Shown: positions 1 to 9,898, counted from the stretch's first letter. The stretch is 42,699 nt of DNA from a bacterium (GCA_029558735.1 JAKQDP010000070.1:1-42699), one strand, 5' to 3'. Notes: generated from the sequence alone by a model not told the origin. Numbers and translations are program-made.

Positions 1-113
1 TTGCTGACTTAAAGAAGAAGTTAAGAATTTGGAATAATTATTACAATAACTTGGAGCATTGCTCTTTAGGCGGAAAGACGCCCAATGAAATGTTGGCTTT
101 AATTAACAATTAA
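1..113 (+). pseudogene. C-terminal end of an integrase-core transposase (IS481/IS3-like); 5' part outside window
   Basis: Frame 3 reads ADLKKKLRIWNNYYNNLEHCSLGGKTPNEMLALINN*, typical of the C-terminus of rve-type transposases (YN..R.H..L.G.TP.E). It could be an intact gene cut by the window edge. Confidence 0.6.
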
Positions 114-133
114 TATCCGCCAAATGTATGTGC

Positions 134-412
134 TTAAAACAGGGAAAGCTTATCTTTGGATAAAACCTTAAAGAAATATTTCCATCTGGGCCCCGATTCA
201 CACAATTCTTTAGTGTCATTGAGGGTTTTGAGGATTGTTTGCTTGGGATTATCCTTGCAGACTTTAAAAACCGCTGCCCGTTTAAAACTTGGAATATTAA
301 GTTCGCCGATTACCCGTAAGGCCAAATCTTGCCATTCGTAAGCTGGTGGCCGCTTATTGATTTTGGCAATTAAGATATCTTCAATTTTTTGTAGCCCTTG
401 GTTGGTTTTCAT
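134..412 (-). CDS. Hypothetical protein, 92 aa
   Basis: ORF with plausible composition (MKTNQGLQKIEDILIAKINKRPPAYEWQDLALRVI...). Confidence 0.6.
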   Translation of the reverse strand: MKTNQGLQKIEDILIAKINKRPPAYEWQDLALRVIGELNIPSFKRAAVFKVCKDNPKQTILKTLNDTKELCESGPRWKYFFKVLSKDKLSLF

Positions 413-549
413 TTGTGTATTTTGGATAAAAATATTACAATAAGCCTAAGTTTGTTATCAATTATCTTATCATTTTTTTTAGCGGTTAACAAATTCTTTT
501 AATAATCTTGTCCAGCAGCGTAACCAAATTATTAATTCATTATTTTTTA

Positions 550-578
550 TTGACATTTCATCATAATGATGTTATAAT
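550..578 (+). promoter_or_regulatory. Consensus sigma70-type promoter for def (TTGACA-N17-TATAAT)
   Basis: TTGACA at 550-555, 17-nt spacer, TATAAT at 573-578; def ATG at 586. Confidence 0.85.
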
Positions 579-585
579 TTAGTTT

Positions 586-1050
586 ATGTTAAGAATTATC
601 ACCAACCCTAATCTAATTTTAAGAAAAAAGTCACAACCAGTGGCTGACTTAAATTCGCCGGAAATTCAACAACTTATCCCTGCTATGCTGGAAACAATGT
701 TAAAAGCTGACGGAGTGGGTTTGGCCGCCCCGCAAATCGGTCAAAATATCAAACTGGTGACGATTCAGTTTGAGGGTGAAACTTATATTATGATTAATCC
801 CCGAATTATAAGAAAATCATTTTTTAAAGATTGGGGTGAAGAGGGCTGTCTGTCTGTGCCGGGTGTGGCCGGTAAAGTCAATCGACCGCGAGCGATTAAA
901 GTTAATTTTATCAATGAAAAAGGTGAAAACCAAATTCTAGCCGCCTCAAAAATGTTGGCCAGAATCATTCAGCATGAATTGGACCATTTGGATGGGGTTT
1001 TATTTATTGATAAGGCTAAGCAATTAAAATCGACTTTGACCAATGGCTAA
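586..1050 (+). CDS. def: Peptide deformylase
   Basis: GVGLAAPQIG, EEGCLSVPG and QHELDHLDG motifs. Confidence 0.97.
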   Translation: MLRIITNPNLILRKKSQPVADLNSPEIQQLIPAMLETMLKADGVGLAAPQIGQNIKLVTIQFEGETYIMINPRIIRKSFFKDWGEEGCLSVPGVAGKVNRPRAIKVNFINEKGENQILAASKMLARIIQHELDHLDGVLFIDKAKQLKSTLTNG

Positions 1051-1990
1051 TCTGCCAACCAAAATAATTTTTGCCGGCACACCGGAATTTGCGGTGCCGT
1101 TTTTGGCGGAATTAGCTAACGACGCGGATTTTGAAATTGTTGCTATTATCACCCAACCGGACAAACCGGCCGGCCGAAAACAGTTACTCGCTCCCCCGCC
1201 GGTTAAGGTCTGGGCCTCTAGTCGTGGCTTTACAATATTTCAGCCGGAAAAACTAACAGCCAACCACCAAATAATTAATGAGCTAAAAGCTCTGAGCGCC
1301 GATGTATTGGTGGTAGTGGCTTATGGTCTAATTATTCCCCCAGAAATTTTAGCTATTTTTGCCAGAGGCAATATTAATGTCCACCCTTCTCTACTGCCTA
1401 AATACCGAGGTGCTTCACCGGTACAGGCAGCGATTTTGGCCGGCGAAAACCATTCCGGCGTGACCATTATGTTAATGGACGAAAAAATGGACCATGGTCC
1501 GATCCTGGCCCAAGAAGAACTGATTTTATCAGGCAATGAGACCAATGAATCACTCCATCAGCTTATGGCGACGGTGGGCAAAAAGCTTCTAGTGAAAACT
1601 ATAAAAAAATATTTGGTTGGCCAACTGACGCCGCAACCTCAAGATCATCAGCAAGCGACTTTTTGTAAAGAGATCAAAAAGGAAGACGCTAGAATTGATT
1701 GGTCTAAGAGCGCTTTAAGTATTAGCCGACAAATTCGGGCTTATTATCCCTGGCCGATTGCTTGGTCGTTGTTGGATGGCCGGCGAGTGAAGATTTTTCC
1801 GCCGGTTGATATTGGAATATCAGACAAGAAGCCCGGCGAGATTTTTCAATGGCAAGGCCAGTTGGCGATTGGCGCCGGCGATAATCAGGCTTTACTGCCG
1901 ATGTTTATTCAACTGGAAGGTAAAAATAAAAAACCGGCCGAATATTTTATATCGGACAATAATGGGATTGGCGGAAAAATATTTTCATAA
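1043..1990 (+). CDS. fmt: Methionyl-tRNA formyltransferase
   Basis: FAGTPEFAVPFL N-terminus, INVHPSLLPKYRGASPVQAAI; overlaps def by 8 nt. Confidence 0.97.
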   Translation: MANLPTKIIFAGTPEFAVPFLAELANDADFEIVAIITQPDKPAGRKQLLAPPPVKVWASSRGFTIFQPEKLTANHQIINELKALSADVLVVVAYGLIIPPEILAIFARGNINVHPSLLPKYRGASPVQAAILAGENHSGVTIMLMDEKMDHGPILAQEELILSGNETNESLHQLMATVGKKLLVKTIKKYLVGQLTPQPQDHQQATFCKEIKKEDARIDWSKSALSISRQIRAYYPWPIAWSLLDGRRVKIFPPVDIGISDKKPGEIFQWQGQLAIGAGDNQALLPMFIQLEGKNKKPAEYFISDNNGIGGKIFS

Positions 1991-2005
1991 GTCGGCCGAC
2001 AGTTA

Positions 2006-3259
2006 TTAATTAGAACAGCGGTCGAGTATTAAGCCGATGATTAAAATTAATATCAAGTCCAAATAAAATTCTTCTCGTAACAGATAGTTGGTATAAATGC
2101 TCATTATCGTCACAAAACTGATATAAGCAAACATTAAGACCGGCAGTAGTCCGGTTTTTTTTGTCGCCCCAATATATATTAGCGCCAGACCAGCGCCCCA
2201 AAAAATCGCCGCGATGATTATGCCCAGCCAGCCCCAGTCGGCCCAATAATTAAATAAAAAGGTGGCGGTTACCCACCAGGGCAAGAAAATCTCTTTCCAG
2301 GGTATGTTGATTTGATGGAAAATTGGAAAAACCGACAAGCGATATTGGCCCCAATAAAAATTATTCCCGTGATAAAAATCAGCAGTCCGCATCATGGCCT
2401 GGAGATTGAAGGCCGGAATAATATAGAGCGGCGTGATGAAATTCAGTTTGGCCGGTATTCTTAAATCCGATAAGTCGGCCAGATAAGTAAACGGGTCATA
2501 ATCAATATCCGTGTAATAATCACGATAAGTGATATACTGGCGCAAAGCCGGAATAGCGATGGAGATTATAATCATTAGCGACAGCATTATTGCCGTTACT
2601 GCCACGATTTTTTTATAATTTAATTTTGGCCGGTTAATAATCAAATAAGAGAAAAAGCATAATAGCAGGGCGAAAATAATCGTGGCCCGCGAGGCATAGA
2701 GGCTCAAAATAATCAGGCCAATAACAATAAAACTGACAGTTAGTATTTTGGTTAGCCGGTTAGTTTTGCTGGTTAACAAAAAAATAAAAGCTAGTGGAAT
2801 AGAGATTCGGGGCAATAGGGCGGCATATTCCCATAAGCCGAAGACTTGGCGATTGATAATGAAGCGCATTTTGTCCGGCAAGCTGGATAAAATCGGCAGG
2901 GTGCCGAATCTGGCAAAGATGTAGGCATTGGCCGCTAAACTAAGGGTGGCTAACAGCAGCATAATACCAATAAAGATCGTTGGTTTTGCTGGTCGGGGTT
3001 GGTTGGCAGTGATGAGCCGTTGCCATAGCTTTAGGCTGTATTTATAAGCCAGATAAAAAACCGTGAAAAATAAAATTATTAGGAGCCAGAATTTAATTGT
3101 CCAAGGCGCCTCATAAGGGCTGAGTCTTAGTTGGGCGATGCCGATTGCCGCCGACCATAGGCTAAACAATAATTTATCCAGGGAAAAGCGGGGTTGACCA
3201 AACAAATACAGCCAGCCAAAAATAAAACTGAGAATTAAGAAGATGATAAATAAAAACAT
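2006..3259 (-). CDS. O-antigen/oligosaccharide repeat-unit polymerase (Wzy-like), multi-TM
   Basis: Highly hydrophobic multi-TM protein inside a glycosyltransferase/flippase cluster. Confidence 0.75.
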   Translation of the reverse strand: MFLFIIFLILSFIFGWLYLFGQPRFSLDKLLFSLWSAAIGIAQLRLSPYEAPWTIKFWLLIILFFTVFYLAYKYSLKLWQRLITANQPRPAKPTIFIGIMLLLATLSLAANAYIFARFGTLPILSSLPDKMRFIINRQVFGLWEYAALLPRISIPLAFIFLLTSKTNRLTKILTVSFIVIGLIILSLYASRATIIFALLLCFFSYLIINRPKLNYKKIVAVTAIMLSLMIIISIAIPALRQYITYRDYYTDIDYDPFTYLADLSDLRIPAKLNFITPLYIIPAFNLQAMMRTADFYHGNNFYWGQYRLSVFPIFHQINIPWKEIFLPWWVTATFLFNYWADWGWLGIIIAAIFWGAGLALIYIGATKKTGLLPVLMFAYISFVTIMSIYTNYLLREEFYLDLILILIIGLILDRCSN

Positions 3260-3304
3260 ATTATGGTTAATTTGTCCGAAATAGATATGACAGATTCTTT
3301 GTCG

Positions 3305-4093
3305 CTACGACGAAACGCCTTTCTTTCGAAAATAATACCAAGCACTCTTAAAAAACAGCCACTGCTTTTTTATCAGTTTTTGTTGGGTAAAACTGGCGCC
3401 ACCATAATGGATGATTTTTAAATTCGGTGTATACCAGATTTTATAGCCGGCCTGACGAACCCGTCGGCACAAATCCACCTCCTCAAACCAAATAAAAAAT
3501 TTTTCATCAAACAGGCCCACTTTGTCAAAAACCTCTTTTTTAATCAGCATAAACGCTCCCATCACCTGTTCTACTTCTTGCTCGGTGGAGTAGTCAAAAT
3601 CAGTTGCTAAGTAATGATTAACGGCCTTGATATTTTTGAATATTTTTGGCGCTTTAATCAGCAGCAAAAAGATTGGCCACCAGGTCGGCAATCTTCTGAT
3701 TGACGGTTGGACGCTGCCGTCGGAATTTAGTAGTTGGCAGCCCATAATACCGATCGTTTGGCGGTTGGTCATAAATTCTAAAGCTTGGGCCAGAGAATTA
3801 GAAGGCAGCTTTGTATCGGGATTTAGAATTAGGATATATTCTCCTTTTGCTCGCTTTAATGCTTGGTTGTTGGCTTTGGCAAAGCCTAAGTTTTCTTGGT
3901 TGGCAATCAGGTTTACTTCGGAAAAGTTGTTTTTGACCATTTCTGTCGACCCGTCACCCGAAGCGTTATCAACAACAAACACCTCCACTGCCCCACTGGC
4001 GACAAGCGGTTGATTAAAAATTGATTTTAAGCATTCGGTTAACAATTCGCGAACATTCCACGAAACAATAATAATGGTTATTTTTGTTTTCAT
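3305..4093 (-). CDS. Glycosyltransferase family 2
   Basis: IIIVSWNVRELLTECLKSI, VDNASGDGS, NPDTKLP, FFIWFEEVDLCRRV. Confidence 0.93.
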   Translation of the reverse strand: MKTKITIIIVSWNVRELLTECLKSIFNQPLVASGAVEVFVVDNASGDGSTEMVKNNFSEVNLIANQENLGFAKANNQALKRAKGEYILILNPDTKLPSNSLAQALEFMTNRQTIGIMGCQLLNSDGSVQPSIRRLPTWWPIFLLLIKAPKIFKNIKAVNHYLATDFDYSTEQEVEQVMGAFMLIKKEVFDKVGLFDEKFFIWFEEVDLCRRVRQAGYKIWYTPNLKIIHYGGASFTQQKLIKKQWLFFKSAWYYFRKKGVSS

Positions 4094-4764
4094 AGATCAG
4101 TTGGTTTGATATTTTTCCATTCCCCTATTTTTAAGTTTCCGAGTTTAAGCCGGCCGACTCTGATTCTCTGGAGCGCTAATACCTGATAGCCTAGTTGACC
4201 CAATAATCGACGAATTTGTCTATTTACTCCTTCTCGCAAAATCAGCTTAACTGTCCGTCCAGTTATTTTTATTGTTTTAATGGGTTGAAGTTTTTTGCCG
4301 TCCAAAACCATGCCAGCCGCTAACTTTTTTGCGTCTTGTCGATTAAAAATTTTGTTTAGTTGCACTAAATATTCTTTTTCCGAGGCAAATTTAGGGTGCA
4401 TTATTTTGTTCGCGAAGTCCCCGTCGTTGGTTAATATTAATAATCCGGTTGAATCTTTATCCAGTCGGCCGACCGGATAAATCCTTTCTTGAATATCTAC
4501 CAACTCTAAAACAGATTTCCCTTGGCTAGCGGAAGCGCTGCAGACATAGCCCAGGGGCTTATTGATCGCCAAATAAATTTTTTCGCTAGTCGGTTTTACC
4601 GGCTTACCTCGATATTCTACTCGATCTTGATGCTCATCTATTTTATATCCCAGTTCGGATATAATTTGACCATTTACTTTGATTTTGCCAGCGGTGATTA
4701 ATTGTTCGCATTTTCGTCGAGAAGCAATGCCGGCCTCGGCCAAAAATTTTTGCAGGCGTATCAT
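4090..4764 (-). CDS. Pseudouridine synthase, RsuA/RluB/RluF family
   Basis: S4 domain MIRLQKFLAEAGIASRRKCEQLI; catalytic YPVGRLDKDSTGLLILTNDG; EGVNRQIRRLL. Confidence 0.95.
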   Translation of the reverse strand: MIRLQKFLAEAGIASRRKCEQLITAGKIKVNGQIISELGYKIDEHQDRVEYRGKPVKPTSEKIYLAINKPLGYVCSASASQGKSVLELVDIQERIYPVGRLDKDSTGLLILTNDGDFANKIMHPKFASEKEYLVQLNKIFNRQDAKKLAAGMVLDGKKLQPIKTIKITGRTVKLILREGVNRQIRRLLGQLGYQVLALQRIRVGRLKLGNLKIGEWKNIKPTDL

Positions 4765-5435
4765 AATAAATTATGCTTGATTTTAATTATTCGTTCCGCT
4801 TGACGATAAGCTTTGACTTTCTTTAGCCAAGGAAGTTGATAAAATATTTTAGGCAGCCAAGAGCTCATGGTGCCGCCGGATTTAATTGAAAATAAGGATT
4901 GCTCGAGCCATATTCCCTGGCCTCCCCTTTCCAAAATCGTCAGCCACAAGTCCCAGTCTTGAAATTTTTTTAAGTTTTCGTCAAAGCCGGGAAAGAATTC
5001 TCGCCTGATTAGCGAACTGGTATGAATGTAGGGCATTTTTTTCAATTTAGCCGGGTCAAACGGCCACAGTTTAAAAGTCTTAAAACCGAATTTAAATGAA
5101 CTGTAAACATAAGCGGCCGCCGGATTTTCTGTCAATTTTTGTTCCATTAACGCCAGCATATTCGGTTTCATTATTATGTCGGCGTCGCAGAAGATTATGT
5201 ATTCTCCCCGACTTGCTTCAAAGCCGCGATTTCTGGCCGTCGGAGCGCCATAATTTTCTTGGTTTAAAATTCTTATTTTGTCCTGATATTTTTCCAGAAT
5301 CGCTCCGGAATTGTCAGTTGAGCCGTCATTAACAGCGATTATCTCCAACTCGGTCATCGTTTGCCCTAAGAGGCTAGCTAAACAGTTTTCAATTGTTTGG
5401 GCGGCGTTATACACCGGTATAATTACACTAATCAT
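4761..5435 (-). CDS. Glycosyltransferase family 2
   Basis: MISVIIPVYNAAQTIENCLASLLGQT, VNDGSTDNSG, FCDADI. Confidence 0.93.
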   Translation of the reverse strand: MISVIIPVYNAAQTIENCLASLLGQTMTELEIIAVNDGSTDNSGAILEKYQDKIRILNQENYGAPTARNRGFEASRGEYIIFCDADIIMKPNMLALMEQKLTENPAAAYVYSSFKFGFKTFKLWPFDPAKLKKMPYIHTSSLIRREFFPGFDENLKKFQDWDLWLTILERGGQGIWLEQSLFSIKSGGTMSSWLPKIFYQLPWLKKVKAYRQAERIIKIKHNLL

Positions 5436-6237
5436 ATTTTTTATATTTCAAAGCGCCAACAATCCAGCCAGCCCAATGGGCCAGTGAGCCAATTTTGGCC
5501 AGTGGTTTGACAATTATTTTGGTCGCTAAAGATGATTTTTCCAATAATTGGTTGGTTGAGCTGATATTTTTTTGGCGGTGGCCGATAGTTTTTAAATAAG
5601 CCGCTTTTTCTCCGAATTTAAACTGTTTTTTTAAATAATTAATAAAACCAAAGGCATAATTATGATAAATAATCATTTGTGGATAGTACATTATCCGATA
5701 ATTTTTCTTAGCTCGAAAAATAAATTCTTCACCTTCGTGGCCGTAATCCAAATTTGAATCAAAACCGCCAATTTTTTCAAACACCGTCCTTTTTAAAGCA
5801 CAATTCCCCTCCAATAACACGATTGATTCCAGCGGAATCTCTCCTTGATAATAATGAGGGGCGAAATATTTCCAAAGGTTTTCTCTTAAGGGCTTTACTC
5901 GGCCGGTAATAATATCCTCTTGTCGCATTATTTTTTCTATTTCTTCCAACCAATTTTTATCGGCAACAGCATCATCATCAAAAAATACTAAAATATCGCC
6001 GGCGGCTTTTTCGATGCCAAGATTTCTGGCGGCTGAGACTCCCAAGTGGTTTTGGCGAAAGTATTTTACTTCCAACTCCGAATAATTTTTGACTGTTTCA
6101 GCGGTGTTGTCACTACTGCCGTCATCAATCACCAGGACCTCAAAACTATCTTTGGTAATAGTCTGTCGGGCCAAACTGGCTAAAGCCAGGGGGAGATAGC
6201 GGGCTCGATTATAAGTGGGAATAATAACACTGAGCAT
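5428..6237 (-). CDS. Glycosyltransferase family 2
   Basis: MLSVIIPTYNRARYLPLALASL, IDDGSSDNTAE, FFDDDAVAD. Confidence 0.93.
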   Translation of the reverse strand: MLSVIIPTYNRARYLPLALASLARQTITKDSFEVLVIDDGSSDNTAETVKNYSELEVKYFRQNHLGVSAARNLGIEKAAGDILVFFDDDAVADKNWLEEIEKIMRQEDIITGRVKPLRENLWKYFAPHYYQGEIPLESIVLLEGNCALKRTVFEKIGGFDSNLDYGHEGEEFIFRAKKNYRIMYYPQMIIYHNYAFGFINYLKKQFKFGEKAAYLKTIGHRQKNISSTNQLLEKSSLATKIIVKPLAKIGSLAHWAGWIVGALKYKKYD

Positions 6238-7671
6238 TTATTTTTTTAATAATATTTTCAGCTGGCTAATGTCGGCCTTGGTAATCGCTTGAGTTAAAAC
6301 TATCATTATCAAATAAACAAGGGCGCCAATCGGTATGACAAAAATAAAATGCAGCCGTTGTTTTAATAGTCCGACGACCAATGCCATCACTAGGCCGCTT
6401 GTTGACACTTTCAATAAAACCAGCCATAGATATTTTTTATTGTAGTCGATAATCTGACAGGCGACTGATATTCCCAAGAAGAAGAGCAAGCCATAGCTCA
6501 GTAAAGTGGCTAGCGCCGAACCGACATAGCTCCAGAGAGGAATTAGAATTAAATTGGCAATGACGCTAAAAATAGCCACGATAGCCAGATTGATGGTATT
6601 TCTGGTTTGTTTATTGCAGGCGTTGAGCAAGGCCCCAACAGGAAAAGACAAAAAGATAAACACTAGGGCGGCCATCATTAATTGAAGCGCTGGTCCGGCC
6701 GGGGCGTATTCGGCTCCGAAAATCGGACCGATTAATTTATCGGCCATTAGAATAGCGCCGATCGAAATCGGCAGAGACAAAAGCAACAAATAGTGGAGTG
6801 ATTTGACAAAGGTTTTGCTTAATAGTTCTTTAGCGTTGGCGTAATAATGGCAAAAGGCCGGATAAATGCTGGCCGAAAAAGCCACCCCAATAAATTGCAG
6901 GGCAAAAGTGATTTTATAAGCGACGCTGTATAAGCCGACTGCTCGGTCATCGGCCAATTTGGACAAGAGAATTGTGTCGATAGTTGAATAAATCCGAATA
7001 AAAAAAGCGGCAATGCCAAATGGCAAGGCCAGGACCAGCATGGTTTTGAAAAATTGAAAATTAAAATTAATTCTAAAGAGTAGGCGATATTTAAATTTCA
7101 GGGCGGAATAAGAAATTAACAAATTAAGACCGCTACCAATTAAATAGACGCTGATTAGCGCCAACATTCCCCAGTTGAGCCATAAAACAATAAAGCCGCA
7201 AATCATCACCGCTCCCTGATTAAGGATTACCCCCAGACTTTCGAATTTAAGATTTTGATAACCCCTCAAAATAGAGAAAAAACTCAAAGCGAAAGAATCA
7301 ATCAACATGACTATGGCAGCAATATACACTAATTGTTTGGTAAGCGGCGGATAATTCAGCCAGTTGATTATTAAGATAATGGCTCCGTAGATAACCAATG
7401 AAAGAAGCAATTTCCAGCCGAGAGTATTGGCCAGATATTTTTCCGCTGCTTTTTTGTCTCGAGCGCTTTCCCTGATTAACACTTGGCTTAATCCAAAATC
7501 CATTAACATAGCAAAAATGGTGGTGAAGCTCAGGGCAAAAGATAATTTGCCGGTATTTTCCACCCCAATAATCCTGGCAAAAAAGATAAAATAAATAAAA
7601 GACAAGGCCTTTTGGGTGGCCAAGGCAATACTGAATAGGGTGGTATTTTTGGCTAATTTTCCATTATCCAT
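6238..7671 (-). CDS. Polysaccharide flippase (Wzx / MATE-like)
   Basis: Multi-TM; N-terminal NTTLFSIALATQKALSFIYFIFFARIIGVENTGKLSFALSF. Confidence 0.9.
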   Translation of the reverse strand: MDNGKLAKNTTLFSIALATQKALSFIYFIFFARIIGVENTGKLSFALSFTTIFAMLMDFGLSQVLIRESARDKKAAEKYLANTLGWKLLLSLVIYGAIILIINWLNYPPLTKQLVYIAAIVMLIDSFALSFFSILRGYQNLKFESLGVILNQGAVMICGFIVLWLNWGMLALISVYLIGSGLNLLISYSALKFKYRLLFRINFNFQFFKTMLVLALPFGIAAFFIRIYSTIDTILLSKLADDRAVGLYSVAYKITFALQFIGVAFSASIYPAFCHYYANAKELLSKTFVKSLHYLLLLSLPISIGAILMADKLIGPIFGAEYAPAGPALQLMMAALVFIFLSFPVGALLNACNKQTRNTINLAIVAIFSVIANLILIPLWSYVGSALATLLSYGLLFFLGISVACQIIDYNKKYLWLVLLKVSTSGLVMALVVGLLKQRLHFIFVIPIGALVYLIMIVLTQAITKADISQLKILLKK

Positions 7672-7710
7672 TATTAGCTATTATAGCTGGATTTTGCCGA
7701 TAAATCCAGC

Positions 7711-7833
7711 TTAAGCAAATTGATAATAGAAAAATGGCGAGAAATTATGGTTTATTTTTGTCTTCTCTGATTCCATAATAATAATCACTGCGGCCACCAC
7801 CACTACCAATAAGACAATTAAGCCAATTGACAT
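7711..7833 (-). CDS. Possible small single-TM protein, 40 aa
   Basis: MSIGLIVLLVVVVAAVIIIMESEKTKINHNFSPFFYYQFA*; below the ORF-track length cutoff. Confidence 0.3.
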   Translation of the reverse strand: MSIGLIVLLVVVVAAVIIIMESEKTKINHNFSPFFYYQFA

Positions 7834-7840
7834 TATTGGT

Positions 7841-8953
7841 TTAGGTATTTATTTCAAAAATAGTCGGATTGATTTTTATAATTTTATCATCACTCAAATT
7901 AATATTGCCCCGACCGTCGCGATTGCTGGTAGAGACATAAAAAAAGCCGTCTGGACCCAGAGCGATCGCTCTTAGGCGGCCCCCATTGGCCATTAAAATG
8001 CCGGCGAATAACCGTAATTTTCTTTTCATCTAAGACCGCCTCATAAAGAGCTTGGCCCCTTAAGCCGGTGAAAAAAATCGGCCCTGGTAAAAAATCATGC
8101 CAGCCGGCGCCCAAGTCTCATTTGGTCCGGAATGAGCAATTGGTTGTCGTATCCCCTCTTGTTCTTCGTCTCTCTGGATAAGCGGCCAGCCATAATTAGC
8201 GCCCGGTTCGATTAGATTTATTTCATCAAATCCAGATTGTGTTCCGGAACGGCCGTGTTAGGTTGTCCAGAGCCGGTTTTGATCGTCCCAGGCCAAACCT
8301 TGCGGGTTGCGATGGCCATAACTGTAAACCGCATTAGTGAAAGGATTATCTTCTGGTATGGAACCGTTATCTTTAATTCTCAAAATTTTGCCAGCCAAAG
8401 AGTTAATGTCTTGAGCTAAACTGTTATTCTCGGCGTCACCAGTAGTGATATAGAGCATGCCATCCGGACCAAAAGCGATTCGGCCGCCGTTATGATAATT
8501 GGCGCCGGGAAGCTTGCCGATTATTTCTGTTCTAACGGATAAAATTTGACCGTCAAATTTATAACGATCGACTCGATTGACGATTTGGTCGTTTTGACGG
8601 GTGGTCAAATATAAATAAATAAATTTATTATTGTCAAAATTAGGATGAATAGCTATCCCCAATAGTCCTCATTCACCTTTATTGCCCGATTCTCTTAGAT
8701 ATAAATTGCCCGGCCGTTCAATAAGGAGCATTTGGCCGGCGGGTAAAAAAGCCACCTCCCAGGGGATTTCCAAATTATTGACAACAACAGCAAGATTTTC
8801 CGCACTTTGTTCCGGTTGGCTGGCGTTTTTGGGCGGCGAAGTGGTTGTCACCGGTTGGAAAAATCATTCTTTTAAAACAGCCCCGGATAAATAAATGCCA
8901 ACTACGGCAATACAGAAAATAATTATTATAATTAATAAAATTTTTAGTTTCAT
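7841..8953 (-). pseudogene. PQQ-dependent sugar dehydrogenase (glucose/sorbosone dehydrogenase family), disrupted
   Basis: Reconstructed frame: MKLKILLIIIIIFCIAVVGIYLSGAVLKE*FFQPVTTTSPPK...IPWEVAFLPAGQMLLIERPG...NKGE*GLLGIAIHPNF...YHNGGRIAFGPDGMLYITTGDA...YGHRNPQGLAWD...LWTT*HGRSGTQSGFDEINLIEPGANYGWP...then two homopolymer frameshifts...GRLRAIALGPDGFFYVSTSNRDGRGN. Confidence 0.9.
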
Positions 8954-8998
8954 TTTGTCTGGATTTTTTATGATTTAGCTTTATTAAACTAGACGCCA

Positions 8999-9898
8999 TT
9001 AGTCACAGAATTCCGGCTTGAGTAGATCGCTGGAAAAACCCCAGTCATTTTTGATTTTATCACAATCAACGCTGCCATTGCCGTCATAAACCAATTTCCA
9101 GTCGGAATTGTCTTTGATTGCCAAGAACATACCCTGGCCGCCCTCAGCCTTCGGCGCCAAATCAATTGCGCCAACAAGATGATTTTCATCATAGCGGAGA
9201 ATATTGACTTTTATCTCGTTAATGGCTTGGTTGTATTTTATGGCCAGTTCTTCTTTGATTTTTTGTTCGGCCAATAGGATAAAAGTATTGTTGGGGTTGA
9301 AAAATCCACAGCGAAAATAAATTGTCAGTTCGTCGTTGGCGGGTTGGTTATGGGGAGACTCTGGCCGGAAAAAATTAAGTTGACAAGCCATATAACTGGT
9401 GTAATAGCCGCGCAAGCCGGTGGTTAGGCCATCGACGATATTGTTAGGGTCCGGACCAATATTGTCATTAAGATATTTTTCTATTTTTTGGTAATTAGCC
9501 CAATTAATACCCGTGGCCGAATATTCCACGCCGGTTATTTTTGTGTCAGCCTGGGCGGTCGCCTCTTCGACCAGCCAATTAAAGCTAGTTTCGGTCGGGC
9601 CGATCAGTTTTACGCCGCTGGCGCTTTCTATTTCTTCAACGATGATTCTGGCCGCCTCCGGGCAGAATTCTTCAAACGGCCGAAGGCATTTTTGCTTGGC
9701 GGCGCACCAAAGATAGCCGGCCGAAGCAATACAGCCATGTTCGTCCGCGTCGGCGCCGACAATCCCCTCTCCGTTATTGTTCAATGGGCTATTTTGAGTC
9801 GGCTCAGTATAATTAATTTTGGTAAAAACAAATATTCCCAGCGCAATTATTATTAAGCCAATGATTATAATGGTGATAGTTTTTGCTTTTTGCTCCAT
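8999..9898 (-). CDS. Membrane-anchored extracytoplasmic protein with Cys motif
   Basis: N-terminal TM anchor, then DEHGCIASAGYLWCAAKQKCLRPFEEFC and a ~190-aa extracytoplasmic region. Confidence 0.75.
   Translation of the reverse strand: MEQKAKTITIIIIGLIIIALGIFVFTKINYTEPTQNSPLNNNGEGIVGADADEHGCIASAGYLWCAAKQKCLRPFEEFCPEAARIIVEEIESASGVKLIGPTETSFNWLVEEATAQADTKITGVEYSATGINWANYQKIEKYLNDNIGPDPNNIVDGLTTGLRGYYTSYMACQLNFFRPESPHNQPANDELTIYFRCGFFNPNNTFILLAEQKIKEELAIKYNQAINEIKVNILRYDENHLVGAIDLAPKAEGGQGMFLAIKDNSDWKLVYDGNGSVDCDKIKNDWGFSSDLLKPEFCD

Noticed and set aside
1-113. Complete insertion sequence at the left edge
   Set aside because: Only the last ~36 codons are visible and no inverted repeat can be defined within the window.
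3627-4013. 128-aa plus-strand ORF
   Set aside because: Antisense shadow of a clear GT2 gene.
7841-8953. UGA recoded as glycine (code 25, SR1/Gracilibacteria-like), because GE-TGA-GLLG falls where Gly is expected
   Set aside because: The same gene also has a TAA and two frameshifts, and TGA is used as a genuine stop at ATGA overlaps (4090, 4761). Standard stops with a pseudogene is simpler.
9488-9856. 122-aa plus-strand ORF
   Set aside because: Antisense shadow of the 8999-9898 membrane protein; no recognisable features.
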